This document shows positions 6,467 through 13,260 of a stretch of DNA of 13,605 nucleotides, in pieces; within the stretch, counting starts at the first letter, position 1; each line of letters starts with the position of its first letter. Source of the DNA: CAYMTV01 sp964393525 (GTDB taxonomy: Bacteria; Patescibacteriota; Microgenomatia; Daviesbacterales; UBA10151); NCBI GenBank assembly GCA_964393525.1, contig CAYMTV010000027.1, forward strand, positions 1 through 13,605, in the 5' to 3' direction. Below the pieces are notes generated by a model. The model saw only the letters and a list, made by a program, of their open reading frames with translations, did not search any database and had not been told where the DNA came from. The translations under genes and the position numbers were made by a program.

Positions 6467-7218
6467 AGTCTAATACTTATTCCTTTCTTTTTCAGAAATT
6501 TTTTTAAGTTTTTAATTTTTAACTCTTTATAGTGAAAAAGGGAAGCAGCCAGCGCAGCATCAGCACTACCTTTTACAAAAACCTCTTTAAAATCTTCTAA
6601 CTTTCCTGCCCCACCCGAAGCAATCACCGGAATATTAACTTTACTTGATATTAAGTTGGTTAACTTAATATCATAGCCCATCTTGGTTCCATCTTTATCC
6701 ATGCTGGTCAAAAGTATCTCGCCTGCACCCAGAGCCGCTCCTTTCTTTGCCCAGGAAGTTGCATCTAAATTAACATCATCCCTACCGCCGTTAATAAAAA
6801 CTTTCCAACTTTTTCCTATTTTTTTTGCATCAATTGCCAGCACAATACACTGTGATCCAAAAGCTTTGGCCGCTTGAGCAATAAACTGAGGATTTTTAAC
6901 AGCTGCAGAATTGATTGAAACCTTGTCTGCACCGGCCAATAATGTTTTTCTAATATCTTCCAAATTCCTAATACCTCCGCCCACGGTAAAAGGAATAAAA
7001 ACTTCCTTGGCAACTTTATCAACAATATTAAACATCGTATTCCGGTTCTCAGATGAGGCAGTAATATCCAGAAAAACAAGTTCATCGGCTCCCTCACGGT
7101 TGTAAAATTTAGCCAGTTCAACCGGATCACCAGAGTCTTTTAAATTTAGAAATTTGGTTCCTTTAACAACCCTGCCTTTATCCACATCCAGACAGGGGAT
7201 TATTCTTTTGGTCAACAT
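6463..7218 (-). CDS. hisF: Imidazole glycerol phosphate synthase, cyclase subunit
   Basis: Joins ammonia from HisH with PRFAR to give imidazole glycerol phosphate and AICAR. A 251-residue (beta/alpha)8 barrel. Catalytic Asp11 (IIPCLDV) and Asp130 (VLAIDAK) stand at the positions known for the family. Phosphate-binding loops GGGIR (80-84) and ASGGAG are intact. The sequence is the general bacterial type rather than the longer enterobacterial one. It overlaps the end of hisA by 7 nt and the start of hisI by 4 nt. Its TGA stop is one of the pieces of evidence for standard use of UGA. Confidence 0.97.
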   Translation of the reverse strand: MLTKRIIPCLDVDKGRVVKGTKFLNLKDSGDPVELAKFYNREGADELVFLDITASSENRNTMFNIVDKVAKEVFIPFTVGGGIRNLEDIRKTLLAGADKVSINSAAVKNPQFIAQAAKAFGSQCIVLAIDAKKIGKSWKVFINGGRDDVNLDATSWAKKGAALGAGEILLTSMDKDGTKMGYDIKLTNLISSKVNIPVIASGGAGKLEDFKEVFVKGSADAALAASLFHYKELKIKNLKKFLKKKGISIRL

Positions 7219-7919
7219 GCTAAAGCCTCCTCTATGCTAATTTGCCCTTCATAAAGCGCCTTTCCCAAAATCACTTCACTGATGCCAATGCTTTTTAATT
7301 TTTTAACCTGCTCAATAATGGAAATCCCTCCTGATGCAACGACTTTACCGTTTATTGAGTCTTTCAATTTCTTAATTGCCTGATAATTTGGTTCGGTTAA
7401 AGTCCCATCTTTTAAGATATCTGTATATATAAACCTGTTTATACCAAACCCTTCCAGTTTTTTTGCGATTTCTACTGCATCTGATTTGGTTTCTTCCAGC
7501 CAGCCTTTTTTCATCAGTTTGCCGTTTTTAGCATCCAAAGCAATAGAGATTTTTCCCGCAAAGTTTTTGGCTATTTTTTTCAAAGCATCTAAGTTTTCCA
7601 ATGCCATAGTACCCAAAACAACCTGATCAATCCCTAAATTAATTAAAAGTTTTACACTGTCAAAACTCCTAACACCTCCTCCAACTTCAATTGGAATACT
7701 AACTTCCTTTCTGATTTTTCTTATCTGGGGTAAATTCCTCAGTTGTCCGTCTTTTGCTCCATTTAAATCCACTAGGTGAAGCATAGAGGCTCCCTGATTC
7801 TGCCAATTGACTGCTACAGCCAGCGGCTCATCGCTATAAACTGTTTCCAAATTATAATTTCCCTGGAAAAGCCTGACACATCTGCCGTCTTTAATATCTA
7901 TTGCAGCGATTACTTTCAT
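7212..7919 (-). CDS. hisA: ProFAR isomerase (phosphoribosylformimino-AICAR-P isomerase)
   Basis: Fourth step: Amadori rearrangement of ProFAR to PRFAR. A 235-residue half-barrel-duplicated TIM barrel related to HisF. I choose the ATG at 7919 rather than the in-frame TTG at 7934: a GGGAGG Shine-Dalgarno site lies 7 nt upstream, the ATG overlaps the hisH stop as ATGA, and the choice puts the catalytic aspartates at Asp8 (AIDIKDG) and Asp129 (ALDAKNG), the family positions. GGGVRS and ASGGIS are the phosphate-binding loops. It is followed by hisF with a 7-nt overlap. Confidence 0.96.
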   Translation of the reverse strand: MKVIAAIDIKDGRCVRLFQGNYNLETVYSDEPLAVAVNWQNQGASMLHLVDLNGAKDGQLRNLPQIRKIRKEVSIPIEVGGGVRSFDSVKLLINLGIDQVVLGTMALENLDALKKIAKNFAGKISIALDAKNGKLMKKGWLEETKSDAVEIAKKLEGFGINRFIYTDILKDGTLTEPNYQAIKKLKDSINGKVVASGGISIIEQVKKLKSIGISEVILGKALYEGQISIEEALAC

Positions 7920-8569
7920 CTTGTTGCCTCCCAAAAATTTTTTAATAGCTTTAAGCCGTTATCCCCACTTCTCTCTGGATGAAATTGAACGCCAAAAATA
8001 TTGTCTTTTTGTAAGACACTGCAAAATTCGTTTCCATAGTTGGTTTTACCGGTAATTATATTCTTATCATCTGGTTTACAATAGTAACTGTTCACAAAAT
8101 AGAAAAAGCTATTATTTGGAATACCTGACAATAAATTAATGTAACTTCTTGACTTCGATCGAAGAACATTTTTTGTTCGACCTTGTGGAGATCTACCTTG
8201 AATTCTAATCTGGTTCCATCCAATTTGTGGAACTTTTAAATCTACATTAAATTTTTTTACATTACCTTTTACTAACCCGAGGCAGCTGGTTGAGTCTTCT
8301 TCACTATATTCAAATAAAAGTTGCATTCCAAGACATATCCCCAAAATTGGTTTGCCAGAAACAATTTCACCTAAAATTACTTTGTCTAATTTTTTAGCCT
8401 TTAAATTTTTCATGCCTTCTCCGGCTGCTCCAACACCAGGTAAAATCAATGCAGTAGCTTGTCTAATTTTTTTAAAATCGCTTGTTATCACCACAGGAAT
8501 ACCTAGCTTATCTAAAGCGTTCTTTACAGAGGTCAAATTTCCTAGTCCATAATCAATTACACCAATCAT
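7916..8569 (-). CDS. hisH: Imidazole glycerol phosphate synthase, glutaminase subunit, with an internal insert
   Basis: Class I glutamine amidotransferase that supplies ammonia to HisF. The nucleophile is Cys79 (GICLGMQ), with His197 and Glu199 in QFHPERSG. The oxyanion-strand PGVGA and the GLGNLTSVKNAL N terminus are present. At 217 residues it is longer than the usual roughly 196-205. The extra length lies between GWNQIRIQ (ending 124) and LLSGIPNNSFFYFVNSYY (from 146): about 17-21 residues, basic and Ser-rich, containing a QGRSP-QGRTK repeat, and encoded by a palindrome-rich stretch. The insert sits in a surface loop of the known fold by comparison with E. coli HisH, so function is likely kept. 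Both ends overlap neighbours as ATGA. Confidence 0.94.
   Translation of the reverse strand: MIGVIDYGLGNLTSVKNALDKLGIPVVITSDFKKIRQATALILPGVGAAGEGMKNLKAKKLDKVILGEIVSGKPILGICLGMQLLFEYSEEDSTSCLGLVKGNVKKFNVDLKVPQIGWNQIRIQGRSPQGRTKNVLRSKSRSYINLLSGIPNNSFFYFVNSYYCKPDDKNIITGKTNYGNEFCSVLQKDNIFGVQFHPERSGDNGLKLLKNFWEATR
8135..8197. repeat. Palindrome-rich in-frame insert in hisH
   Basis: The segment encodes residues 125-145, which have no counterpart in ordinary HisH. It contains a perfect 12-bp palindrome CTTCGATCGAAG (8153-8164) directly joined to a hairpin GAACA-N5-TGTTC (8164-8178). The boundaries are approximate because they rest on remembered family alignment. It resembles the hairpin inserts seen in hisC and prmC in size and position but not in exact sequence. 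Confidence 0.5.
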
Positions 8570-9225
8570 AGCTTTCCTTTCGTCGAAGGAATCAGATTTT
8601 TTGCCTTTGGATCAACTTCACAAGCCACCCTGATTGCCCTCCCGACGGCTTTAAAAATGCTTTCTGCAATATGATGATCATTTTTTCCGTTCTCAACTTT
8701 TATATATAAATTTGCTTTGGCATTTTGGGCAAAAGCGTCCCAAAAGTGCCAGATTAAATCGGTAGACAAATCTCCAACTTTAGGATTTAAAAACTCACAA
8801 TCAAATCTAAATGAATACCTGCCCGCAAAATCTATGGCAACAATTGCAAAAGCTTCATCCATTGGCAGGACATAAAAGCCGTAGTTTGTTAAATCATTCT
8901 TATCCAAAGCTTCCATAAATTTTTCATCCTTAGGGAGAATAAAATAACCATATCTTTGGATTCCCTTTTTCTCGCCTAGAGCCTTATAAAATGCCTCACC
9001 TAAACAGATGCCTATATCTTCAACCGTGTGATGCTCATCAATATAGATATCACCGGTAGCTTTAATATCTAAATCAAACATTCCGTGTTTAGAAAGTAGA
9101 TCCAGCATGTGGGATAAAAATCCAATTGGAATATTGATTTCTCTTTTTCCACCTCCATCAATATTTAAGGAAATTTTTATATTTGTCTCATTGGTTTTTC
9201 TAGTTATTTTACTTAGACGCTTCAT
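8566..9225 (-). CDS. hisB: Imidazoleglycerol-phosphate dehydratase with an internal duplication
   Basis: Seventh step: removes water from IGP. The 219 residues contain the manganese-binding motifs of IGPD, including HHTVED (65-70) and KNDHHIAES (181-189), and SHML at 38-41, where the usual aspartate of DHML is Ser38. It is only the dehydratase; the phosphatase that E. coli fuses to its N terminus is instead on HisC. Residues 92-103 (YGYFILPKDEKF) and 115-126 (YGFYVLPMDEAF) are two copies of one segment that occurs once in ordinary HisB, adding about 23 residues before the conserved PMDEAF. The second copy has the canonical sequence. ATGA overlaps link it to hisC and hisH. Retained activity is probable but the duplication lies near the active site. 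Confidence 0.94.
   Translation of the reverse strand: MKRLSKITRKTNETNIKISLNIDGGGKREINIPIGFLSHMLDLLSKHGMFDLDIKATGDIYIDEHHTVEDIGICLGEAFYKALGEKKGIQRYGYFILPKDEKFMEALDKNDLTNYGFYVLPMDEAFAIVAIDFAGRYSFRFDCEFLNPKVGDLSTDLIWHFWDAFAQNAKANLYIKVENGKNDHHIAESIFKAVGRAIRVACEVDPKAKNLIPSTKGKL
8848..8952 (-). repeat. Diverged tandem duplication within hisB
   Basis: Twelve codons at 8952-8917 and twelve at 8883-8848 encode YGYFILPKDEKF and YGFYVLPMDEAF; the offset is 69 bp. Most shared residues use different synonymous codons, so the duplication is old. The spacer (MEALDKNDLTN) itself loosely recalls the MDEAF end. Confidence 0.65.
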
Positions 9226-10817
9226 AAAATTCCTCCTTGAGCAAGAGAATTGTAAAAATCGCCATTCGTTGTTACAGAAATAAATTTTATGCCTAAATTC
9301 TTAGCAAAGAGTTTATCAGTTGTTCTATCACCACAGACAAAAGATTGACTTTTATTGATGGTGTTTTCTCTAAGAAATTTTTTCAGAAGACCAATTTTAG
9401 GTTTTCTGCAATCACAGTTTTCCGAAGGTAGGTGTGGACAGATAAATATTTTTTTAAAATTAATTCCGTTCTCTTTAAAAAAACTAAGCAACTTGTTTTG
9501 GGGGGCTTCAAAATTAGCTTTTGGCAAAGCAGAGGTTCCTAAACCATCTTGATTAGTAACCATTATTAGTTGATAACCTTTTTTGGTAAGTTTTTTGAGG
9601 CCTTTAATGACTCCATCTAAAATTTTTAGTTTCTTAAGACTATCAATCTGGTAAGTATCTTGAGGTTCAAAAATTAAAGTACCATCTCGATCTAAAAATG
9701 CATATCTTTTTGGTTTAAACTCGTCCAAGATTACTTTTTGATAGACTTTTATAAACCGCCTCATTTGAGCCTCAGTTCCAATACTTAGCCGGAGTGTTTT
9801 TTCAATATTTGTTTTATCCTGAGGCCTAACCAAAATCCCATTCTCTTTGAGTAGCTTTTCTTCCTTCTTCAGTCTTGGCTTATAAAGTAAAAAGTTCCCA
9901 TAGGATTGATAAAAAGTTATACTATTTTGGGCAAAAAATTCTTCAACCATGGGCTTGGCTATCTCTGTCACTTCTTTGGTATATTTTTGCATTGCTTTCA
10001 AATCATCAAGTGACGCAGTAGCAGCAACTTCAGCCACCATATTTACATCATAAGGACCACGAACTTTTAAAAGCTCCCCTATATAGATTTTTGAGGCAAC
10101 AATATAGCCTATTCTAAGTGAGGGCAGACCAAAAGCTTTTGATAAAGTTCTAGCTACTATAATATTTTGATATTTCTTTATTAATGGAACGGCGGTAACT
10201 TTGGAAAATTCAAAGTATGCTTCATCTACAAGGATGATAGAATTTTGGGCCTTTTGGGCGATTTTTTCAATATCCTTAATTGATATTAACGTACCTGTGG
10301 GATTATTCGGATTGCAGACAACAATAATCTTTACCAGGTCATCAATCTTTTCTAATACCTCATCTAGAGGGAAAGATAAATTTTCTTTTTTATATAATGA
10401 GACAGAGTCTCTTATAGAGCTTCGCTCATATAATGGAGTTATTATTTTATTACCCAGAATCTGAGCAGATTGATAAAACATTGCAAAGCTTGGTGTTGGA
10501 ATAATTACTTTATCTCCTTTCTCTGTGAATGTTCGTAACACAATATCAATAGCTTGATCGGATCCATTAGTTATCATAATCTGATCTTTACCTACACCTG
10601 CATACTGAGCTAATTTTTTCTCTAGTTTCCCATACTCTGGATAAAGTTGTAATTTGTTTGATTTTAAGAGATTTCGAATAGCTCTTGCCACTTTTGGTGA
10701 AGGCGAAAGTGTACGCTCATTAAAATCTAAAAGAATTCCACTAAATGCCCGTCGTCCTCCGAGTGGTGGACTATATATCCTCATTTCTTTTATTCTTGGC
10801 AAAGCTAAATTTTTCAT
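9222..10817 (-). CDS. hisC: HisC-histidinol-phosphate phosphatase fusion protein
   Basis: A 531-residue two-domain protein. Residues 1 to about 365 are histidinol-phosphate aminotransferase: NPNNPTG (169-175), DEAY (198-201), Schiff-base Lys227 in TLSKAFG, Arg235, and carboxylate-binding Arg343 in RLSIG. Residues about 369-531 are a HAD phosphatase of the E. coli HisB N-terminal type: nucleophile Asp376 and acid/base Asp378 in FLDRDGTL, TNQDGLGT (421-428), the zinc loop Cys460, His462, Cys468, Cys470, and GDRTTD (496-501). The two domains catalyse consecutive reactions apart from their order: transamination of imidazole acetol phosphate, then dephosphorylation to histidinol. They join with almost no linker. 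Residues 131-142 are an in-frame hairpin insertion. ATGA overlaps connect it to hisD and hisB. Confidence 0.93.
   Translation of the reverse strand: MKNLALPRIKEMRIYSPPLGGRRAFSGILLDFNERTLSPSPKVARAIRNLLKSNKLQLYPEYGKLEKKLAQYAGVGKDQIMITNGSDQAIDIVLRTFTEKGDKVIIPTPSFAMFYQSAQILGNKIITPLYERSSIRDSVSLYKKENLSFPLDEVLEKIDDLVKIIVVCNPNNPTGTLISIKDIEKIAQKAQNSIILVDEAYFEFSKVTAVPLIKKYQNIIVARTLSKAFGLPSLRIGYIVASKIYIGELLKVRGPYDVNMVAEVAATASLDDLKAMQKYTKEVTEIAKPMVEEFFAQNSITFYQSYGNFLLYKPRLKKEEKLLKENGILVRPQDKTNIEKTLRLSIGTEAQMRRFIKVYQKVILDEFKPKRYAFLDRDGTLIFEPQDTYQIDSLKKLKILDGVIKGLKKLTKKGYQLIMVTNQDGLGTSALPKANFEAPQNKLLSFFKENGINFKKIFICPHLPSENCDCRKPKIGLLKKFLRENTINKSQSFVCGDRTTDKLFAKNLGIKFISVTTNGDFYNSLAQGGIL
10392..10435. repeat. 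36-bp double-hairpin insertion in hisC with 8-bp direct repeats
   Basis: ATATAATG occurs at 10392-10399 and again at 10428-10435. Between them lie 28 bp holding two hairpins: GAGAC-AGA-GTCTC (10399-10411) and GAGC-TTC-GCTC (10417-10427). One repeat plus the core is 36 bp, exactly 12 codons. At protein level the insertion duplicates Leu-Tyr (LY-ERSSIRDSVS-LY) and adds residues absent from ordinary HisC. This has the form of a small insertion with target duplication. Confidence 0.7.
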
Positions 10818-12103
10818 CTTTTAAACCTCACTTTCATGGAATAACCATGGGCTGGCAAACCTTCAACTTCGGCTAAAGTTTCTACGGTATTTTTGATCTT
10901 CAATAAGCCATTCTTAGTTACTCTTTGTACCTCCATCATTTTGATAAAACTTTGGACTGATAATGGATTAAACATTTTGGCCATGCCACCTGTTGGCAGA
11001 ATATGATTTGCACCGGTTGCATAATCACCGCTGGATTTTGAAGTCCAGTTTCCTAAGAAGACTGAACCAGCATTATTGATTTTCTCAACCAATTCTTTTG
11101 CATTTTTAGTCATGATCTCCAAATGTTCAGGTGCATAGTCATTGACAAATTCAACAGCTTCATTGAGATTATCAACTAGGGCAATAAGACCATACTTATC
11201 CAAAGAAGCTTTAGCTCTGCTTGCGGTTGATAAATTCCGCAGCTGTTTTTTAATCTCAACCAGAGTTTGTTTTGCAACTTTTCTGGATGTTGTCAGTAAA
11301 ATACAAGCTGAGTCTTCACCATGTTCTCCGTCTGCCAGTAAATCTGCAGCTATAAATTTTGGGTTTGCACTCTCATCCGCGATAATAAAAACTTCAGACG
11401 GGCCGGCCGGCATATCAATATCAACTTCGCCATAGACCAGCATTTTAGCTGCTGTCACATAGAGGTTTCCCGCGCCAAAAATTTTGTAAACTTTTGGTAT
11501 GGAGTTTGTTCCAAATGCTAAAGCTGCTATAGCTTGAGCCCCTCCGGTTTTGTAAATGCTTTTAATATCCAAAAGTTTTGCTGCAGCTAAAACAGGGGCA
11601 GGAATATTCCCATCAGGATTTGGAGGAGAAACCACAATAATTTCTTTGCATCCGGCAATTTTTGCAGGGATTGCACTCATAAGTAAAGAGGATGGATAAA
11701 CCGCTTTCCCGCCAGGGATATATAGCCCAACTTTTTCAATCGGCCGAAACTCCCGCCAGACTTTTATACCTTTTTCTGTTTGGATGGGTTTTTCTTTATA
11801 AGATTTAATTTGTTCTGTTGCAACTTTTGTAATATTTTTTATTGCCTGTTTTAGACTTTTTATTAAATCTTTTTCAGCATTTTGAAATGCTTCATTGATT
11901 TCTTTTTGGGTTACCCTTAACGTTTTTAAATTTGGATTGCCAAACTTTCTTTCATAATTTAATATGGCTTTATCCCCGAATTTTTTAACATCCTCCATGA
12001 TATTTTTTACTACAGGCAAAACACTGCCATAATTATCAGCAGATCTTTTTTTAATTCTTTCTAATTCATTTTTATTTATTTCACTAAGTTTTCTTATTTT
12101 CAT
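10814..12103 (-). CDS. hisD: Histidinol dehydrogenase
   Basis: Last two steps: oxidises histidinol to histidine with two NAD+. The 429 residues are full length (E. coli 434). Catalytic Glu326 and His327 stand in YAPEHLE, and zinc ligands correspond to His261, Asp360 (SSGDYATG) and His419 (LPAHGYS). The fourth zinc ligand, Gln259 in E. coli (AQAEH or SQAEH), aligns with Asp258 here (ADGEHGEDS). Aspartate can bind zinc, so activity is plausible, but the change is notable. GGAQAIAALAFGT and the DMPAGPSEV loop are well conserved. Start and stop overlap hisG and hisC as ATGA. Confidence 0.96.
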   Translation of the reverse strand: MKIRKLSEINKNELERIKKRSADNYGSVLPVVKNIMEDVKKFGDKAILNYERKFGNPNLKTLRVTQKEINEAFQNAEKDLIKSLKQAIKNITKVATEQIKSYKEKPIQTEKGIKVWREFRPIEKVGLYIPGGKAVYPSSLLMSAIPAKIAGCKEIIVVSPPNPDGNIPAPVLAAAKLLDIKSIYKTGGAQAIAALAFGTNSIPKVYKIFGAGNLYVTAAKMLVYGEVDIDMPAGPSEVFIIADESANPKFIAADLLADGEHGEDSACILLTTSRKVAKQTLVEIKKQLRNLSTASRAKASLDKYGLIALVDNLNEAVEFVNDYAPEHLEIMTKNAKELVEKINNAGSVFLGNWTSKSSGDYATGANHILPTGGMAKMFNPLSVQSFIKMMEVQRVTKNGLLKIKNTVETLAEVEGLPAHGYSMKVRFKR

Positions 12104-12981
12104 ATAATCATTTTTTCTATTGGTAAAACTAGTATTCCTTGAGCTCCGGCTGTTTTTAATTTTTCAATTGTCTCCCAAAAAACATCTTCTTTGATTACAG
12201 TTTGGATGGAGATCCAGCCCGGCTGGGCGAGTGGAGAGATAGTAGGGGATTTTAAGCCGGGGACGATCTTTTTAATTTTTGGCAGGATATTAACTGGCGC
12301 ATTCATCATCACATATTTATAGTTTTTTGCAGAAAGTACTGCTTTAAAACGTATAAGAAGATTATTAATCAAAGAGCTTTTCTTTTCATCCAAAGTACTT
12401 TGCGAATTGGCAATTAAGATTGCTTCTGAATCATAAATTTTTTCCAGCACCCTTAAATCATTTAATGTCAGAGTGCTTCCGGTTGAGATTAAATCGGCAA
12501 TCGCATCGGAAACGCCTAGAGAAGGGGTAATTTCAACTGAGCCTCGGATTTTAACAATTCCGGCTTTTACATTATTTTCTTTTAGGAACTTTTTTAAAGA
12601 GTTGGGGTAGGTAGTTGCGATTGTTTTACCGTTTAAATCTTTGAGTGTTTGATAACCTGATTCCTTTAAAACAGCCACAACCAGAGAACAAAAACCATAT
12701 CTTAAATTAAGCATTTTTTTAACCTGGGGTCTCTCCTCGGATAAAATGTTTTGGCCCACAATTCCAATATCCACAGTACCTGATTCCACATAATCCGGGA
12801 TATCATCATCCCTAACATACAAAATTTCCAAGGGAAAATTTCTGCATAAAGAAAACAGCCTTTGTTTGTAGCTTTCAAATTCAAGGCCCGCTTTGCGCAA
12901 AAACTCGAGCGTCTCTTCTGTTAACCGCCCGTCTTTTTGTATAGCCAATTTTAAGTTTTTACCATTAAGTTTTTTGTCCAT
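12100..12981 (-). CDS. hisG: ATP phosphoribosyltransferase, long form
   Basis: First, committed step: joins ATP and PRPP. The 293 residues include the catalytic double domain (KLAIQKDGRLTEETLEFL; RVRDDDIP-like VRDDDIPDYVESGTVDIGIVGQN; the PRPP loop DLISTGSTL) and the C-terminal regulatory domain (YVMMNAPVNILPKIKKIVPG ... LKTAGAQGILVLPIEKMII). The long form is normally inhibited by histidine and does not need HisZ. The sequence is close in feel to E. coli HisG. I start at the ATG at 12981, not at the GTG at 13014: a GGGAGG site lies 7 nt upstream of the ATG, and the GTG lies in the loop of the leader hairpin. The Shine-Dalgarno site is the 3' arm of that hairpin. The stop overlaps hisD as ATGA. 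Confidence 0.96.
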   Translation of the reverse strand: MDKKLNGKNLKLAIQKDGRLTEETLEFLRKAGLEFESYKQRLFSLCRNFPLEILYVRDDDIPDYVESGTVDIGIVGQNILSEERPQVKKMLNLRYGFCSLVVAVLKESGYQTLKDLNGKTIATTYPNSLKKFLKENNVKAGIVKIRGSVEITPSLGVSDAIADLISTGSTLTLNDLRVLEKIYDSEAILIANSQSTLDEKKSSLINNLLIRFKAVLSAKNYKYVMMNAPVNILPKIKKIVPGLKSPTISPLAQPGWISIQTVIKEDVFWETIEKLKTAGAQGILVLPIEKMII

Positions 12982-12982
12982 T

Positions 12983-13045
12983 AAAAAACCTCCCGTTCTA
13001 TAGTCATAAACCACCTGGGCTTATGACTAAGGAACGAGAGGGTTT
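12983..13045 (-). terminator. Main terminator and Shine-Dalgarno sequestering hairpin before hisG
   Basis: AAACCCTCTCGTTC (13045-13032) pairs with GAACGGGAGG plus following T (12998-12986) with one wobble and one bulge; AGTCATAA (13028-13021) and TTATGACT (13009-13002) form the upper stem. Six T (12988-12983) follow. The 5' arm contains the 3' strand of the antiterminator, so the two are mutually exclusive. The 3' arm contains GGGAGG (12994-12989), the hisG ribosome binding site. Confidence 0.8.
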
Positions 13046-13066
13046 AAAAAAACCGCTTCCCGCGGT
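13046..13066 (-). terminator. First terminator-like hairpin in the T-box
   Basis: ACCGC (13066-13062) and GCGGT (13056-13052) close a 5-nt loop and run into seven T (13052-13046). The 5' arm uses part of the T-box bulge, so it cannot form together with the tRNA-bound antiterminator. The stem is short, so its termination strength is uncertain. Confidence 0.5.
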
Positions 13067-13190
13067 CCCATCCTTAATTCTTAGAAGCATTTTTCTTCTA
13101 AGCTCTTAGGCCGACTCCGCTAGGCTGACATCGACTGTTGATCTTTTTACAGCTTCAACTTTCTGTAGAGTATTTGGCTCTCAGCGTTCT

Positions 13191-13207
13191 CCTGAGTTTA
13201 TCGAAGG
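13191..13207. repeat. CCTGAG-N4-TCGAAGG repeat inside T-box Stem I
   Basis: CCTGAGTTTATCGAAGG on the plus strand, bounded by complementary TCCT (13190-13193) and AGGA (13205-13208). It shares the TGAG...TCGAAG core with the copy in hisS at 4835-4850. It lies between the specifier hairpin and the 3' strand of the Stem I base; removing it would leave a compact Stem I. Confidence 0.5.
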
Positions 13208-13260
13208 ATTTTGGATCGTGACTCCAATACAAACGCTTTTAAATTTTCAAACTGATATAC

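Larger units (their letters stand above)
12983..13237 (-). promoter_or_regulatory. Histidine T-box riboswitch leader of the his operon
   Basis: Read on the minus strand. Stem I: AGCGTT (13237-13232) pairs with AACGCT (13188-13183); within it TTGGA (13227-13223) and TCCAA (13215-13211) close a 7-nt loop containing CAC (13220-13218), a histidine codon followed by a purine. An H-type pseudoknot follows: TACAG (13167-13163) with CTGTA (13152-13148), and GTTGA (13159-13155) with TCAAC (13141-13137), matching the usual Stem IIA/B. Stem III is an 8-bp hairpin CTTAGAAG/CTTCTAAG (13102-13080). The antiterminator is TAAGGA (13076-13071) with TCCTTA (13033-13028), bulge TGGGACC (13070-13064), and GCG/CGT. 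The bulge UGGG pairs perfectly with CCCA, the acceptor end expected for tRNA-His with C73. Codon, discriminator base and downstream genes all agree. Confidence 0.85.

Noticed and set aside
7917..7934. TTG at 7934 as the hisA start
   Set aside because: The ATG at 7919 has the Shine-Dalgarno site, the ATGA overlap, and puts catalytic Asp at positions 8 and 129.
10740..10790. Inverted-repeat segment in the HisC N terminus (PPLGGRRAFSG) as another insert
   Set aside because: TCCAC/GTGGA arms are visible, but the protein length between conserved flanks matches E. coli HisC, so there is no evidence of added sequence.
4632..12981. UGA recoded as glycine, as in some CPR lineages
   Set aside because: UGA cleanly ends hisG, hisD, hisC, hisB, hisH, hisA and hisF exactly at family C termini and forms ATGA overlaps.
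12979..13014. GTG at 13014 as the hisG start
   Set aside because: It lies in the loop of the leader hairpin, adds eleven residues with no family counterpart, and the ATG at 12981 has a GGGAGG site at 7 nt.
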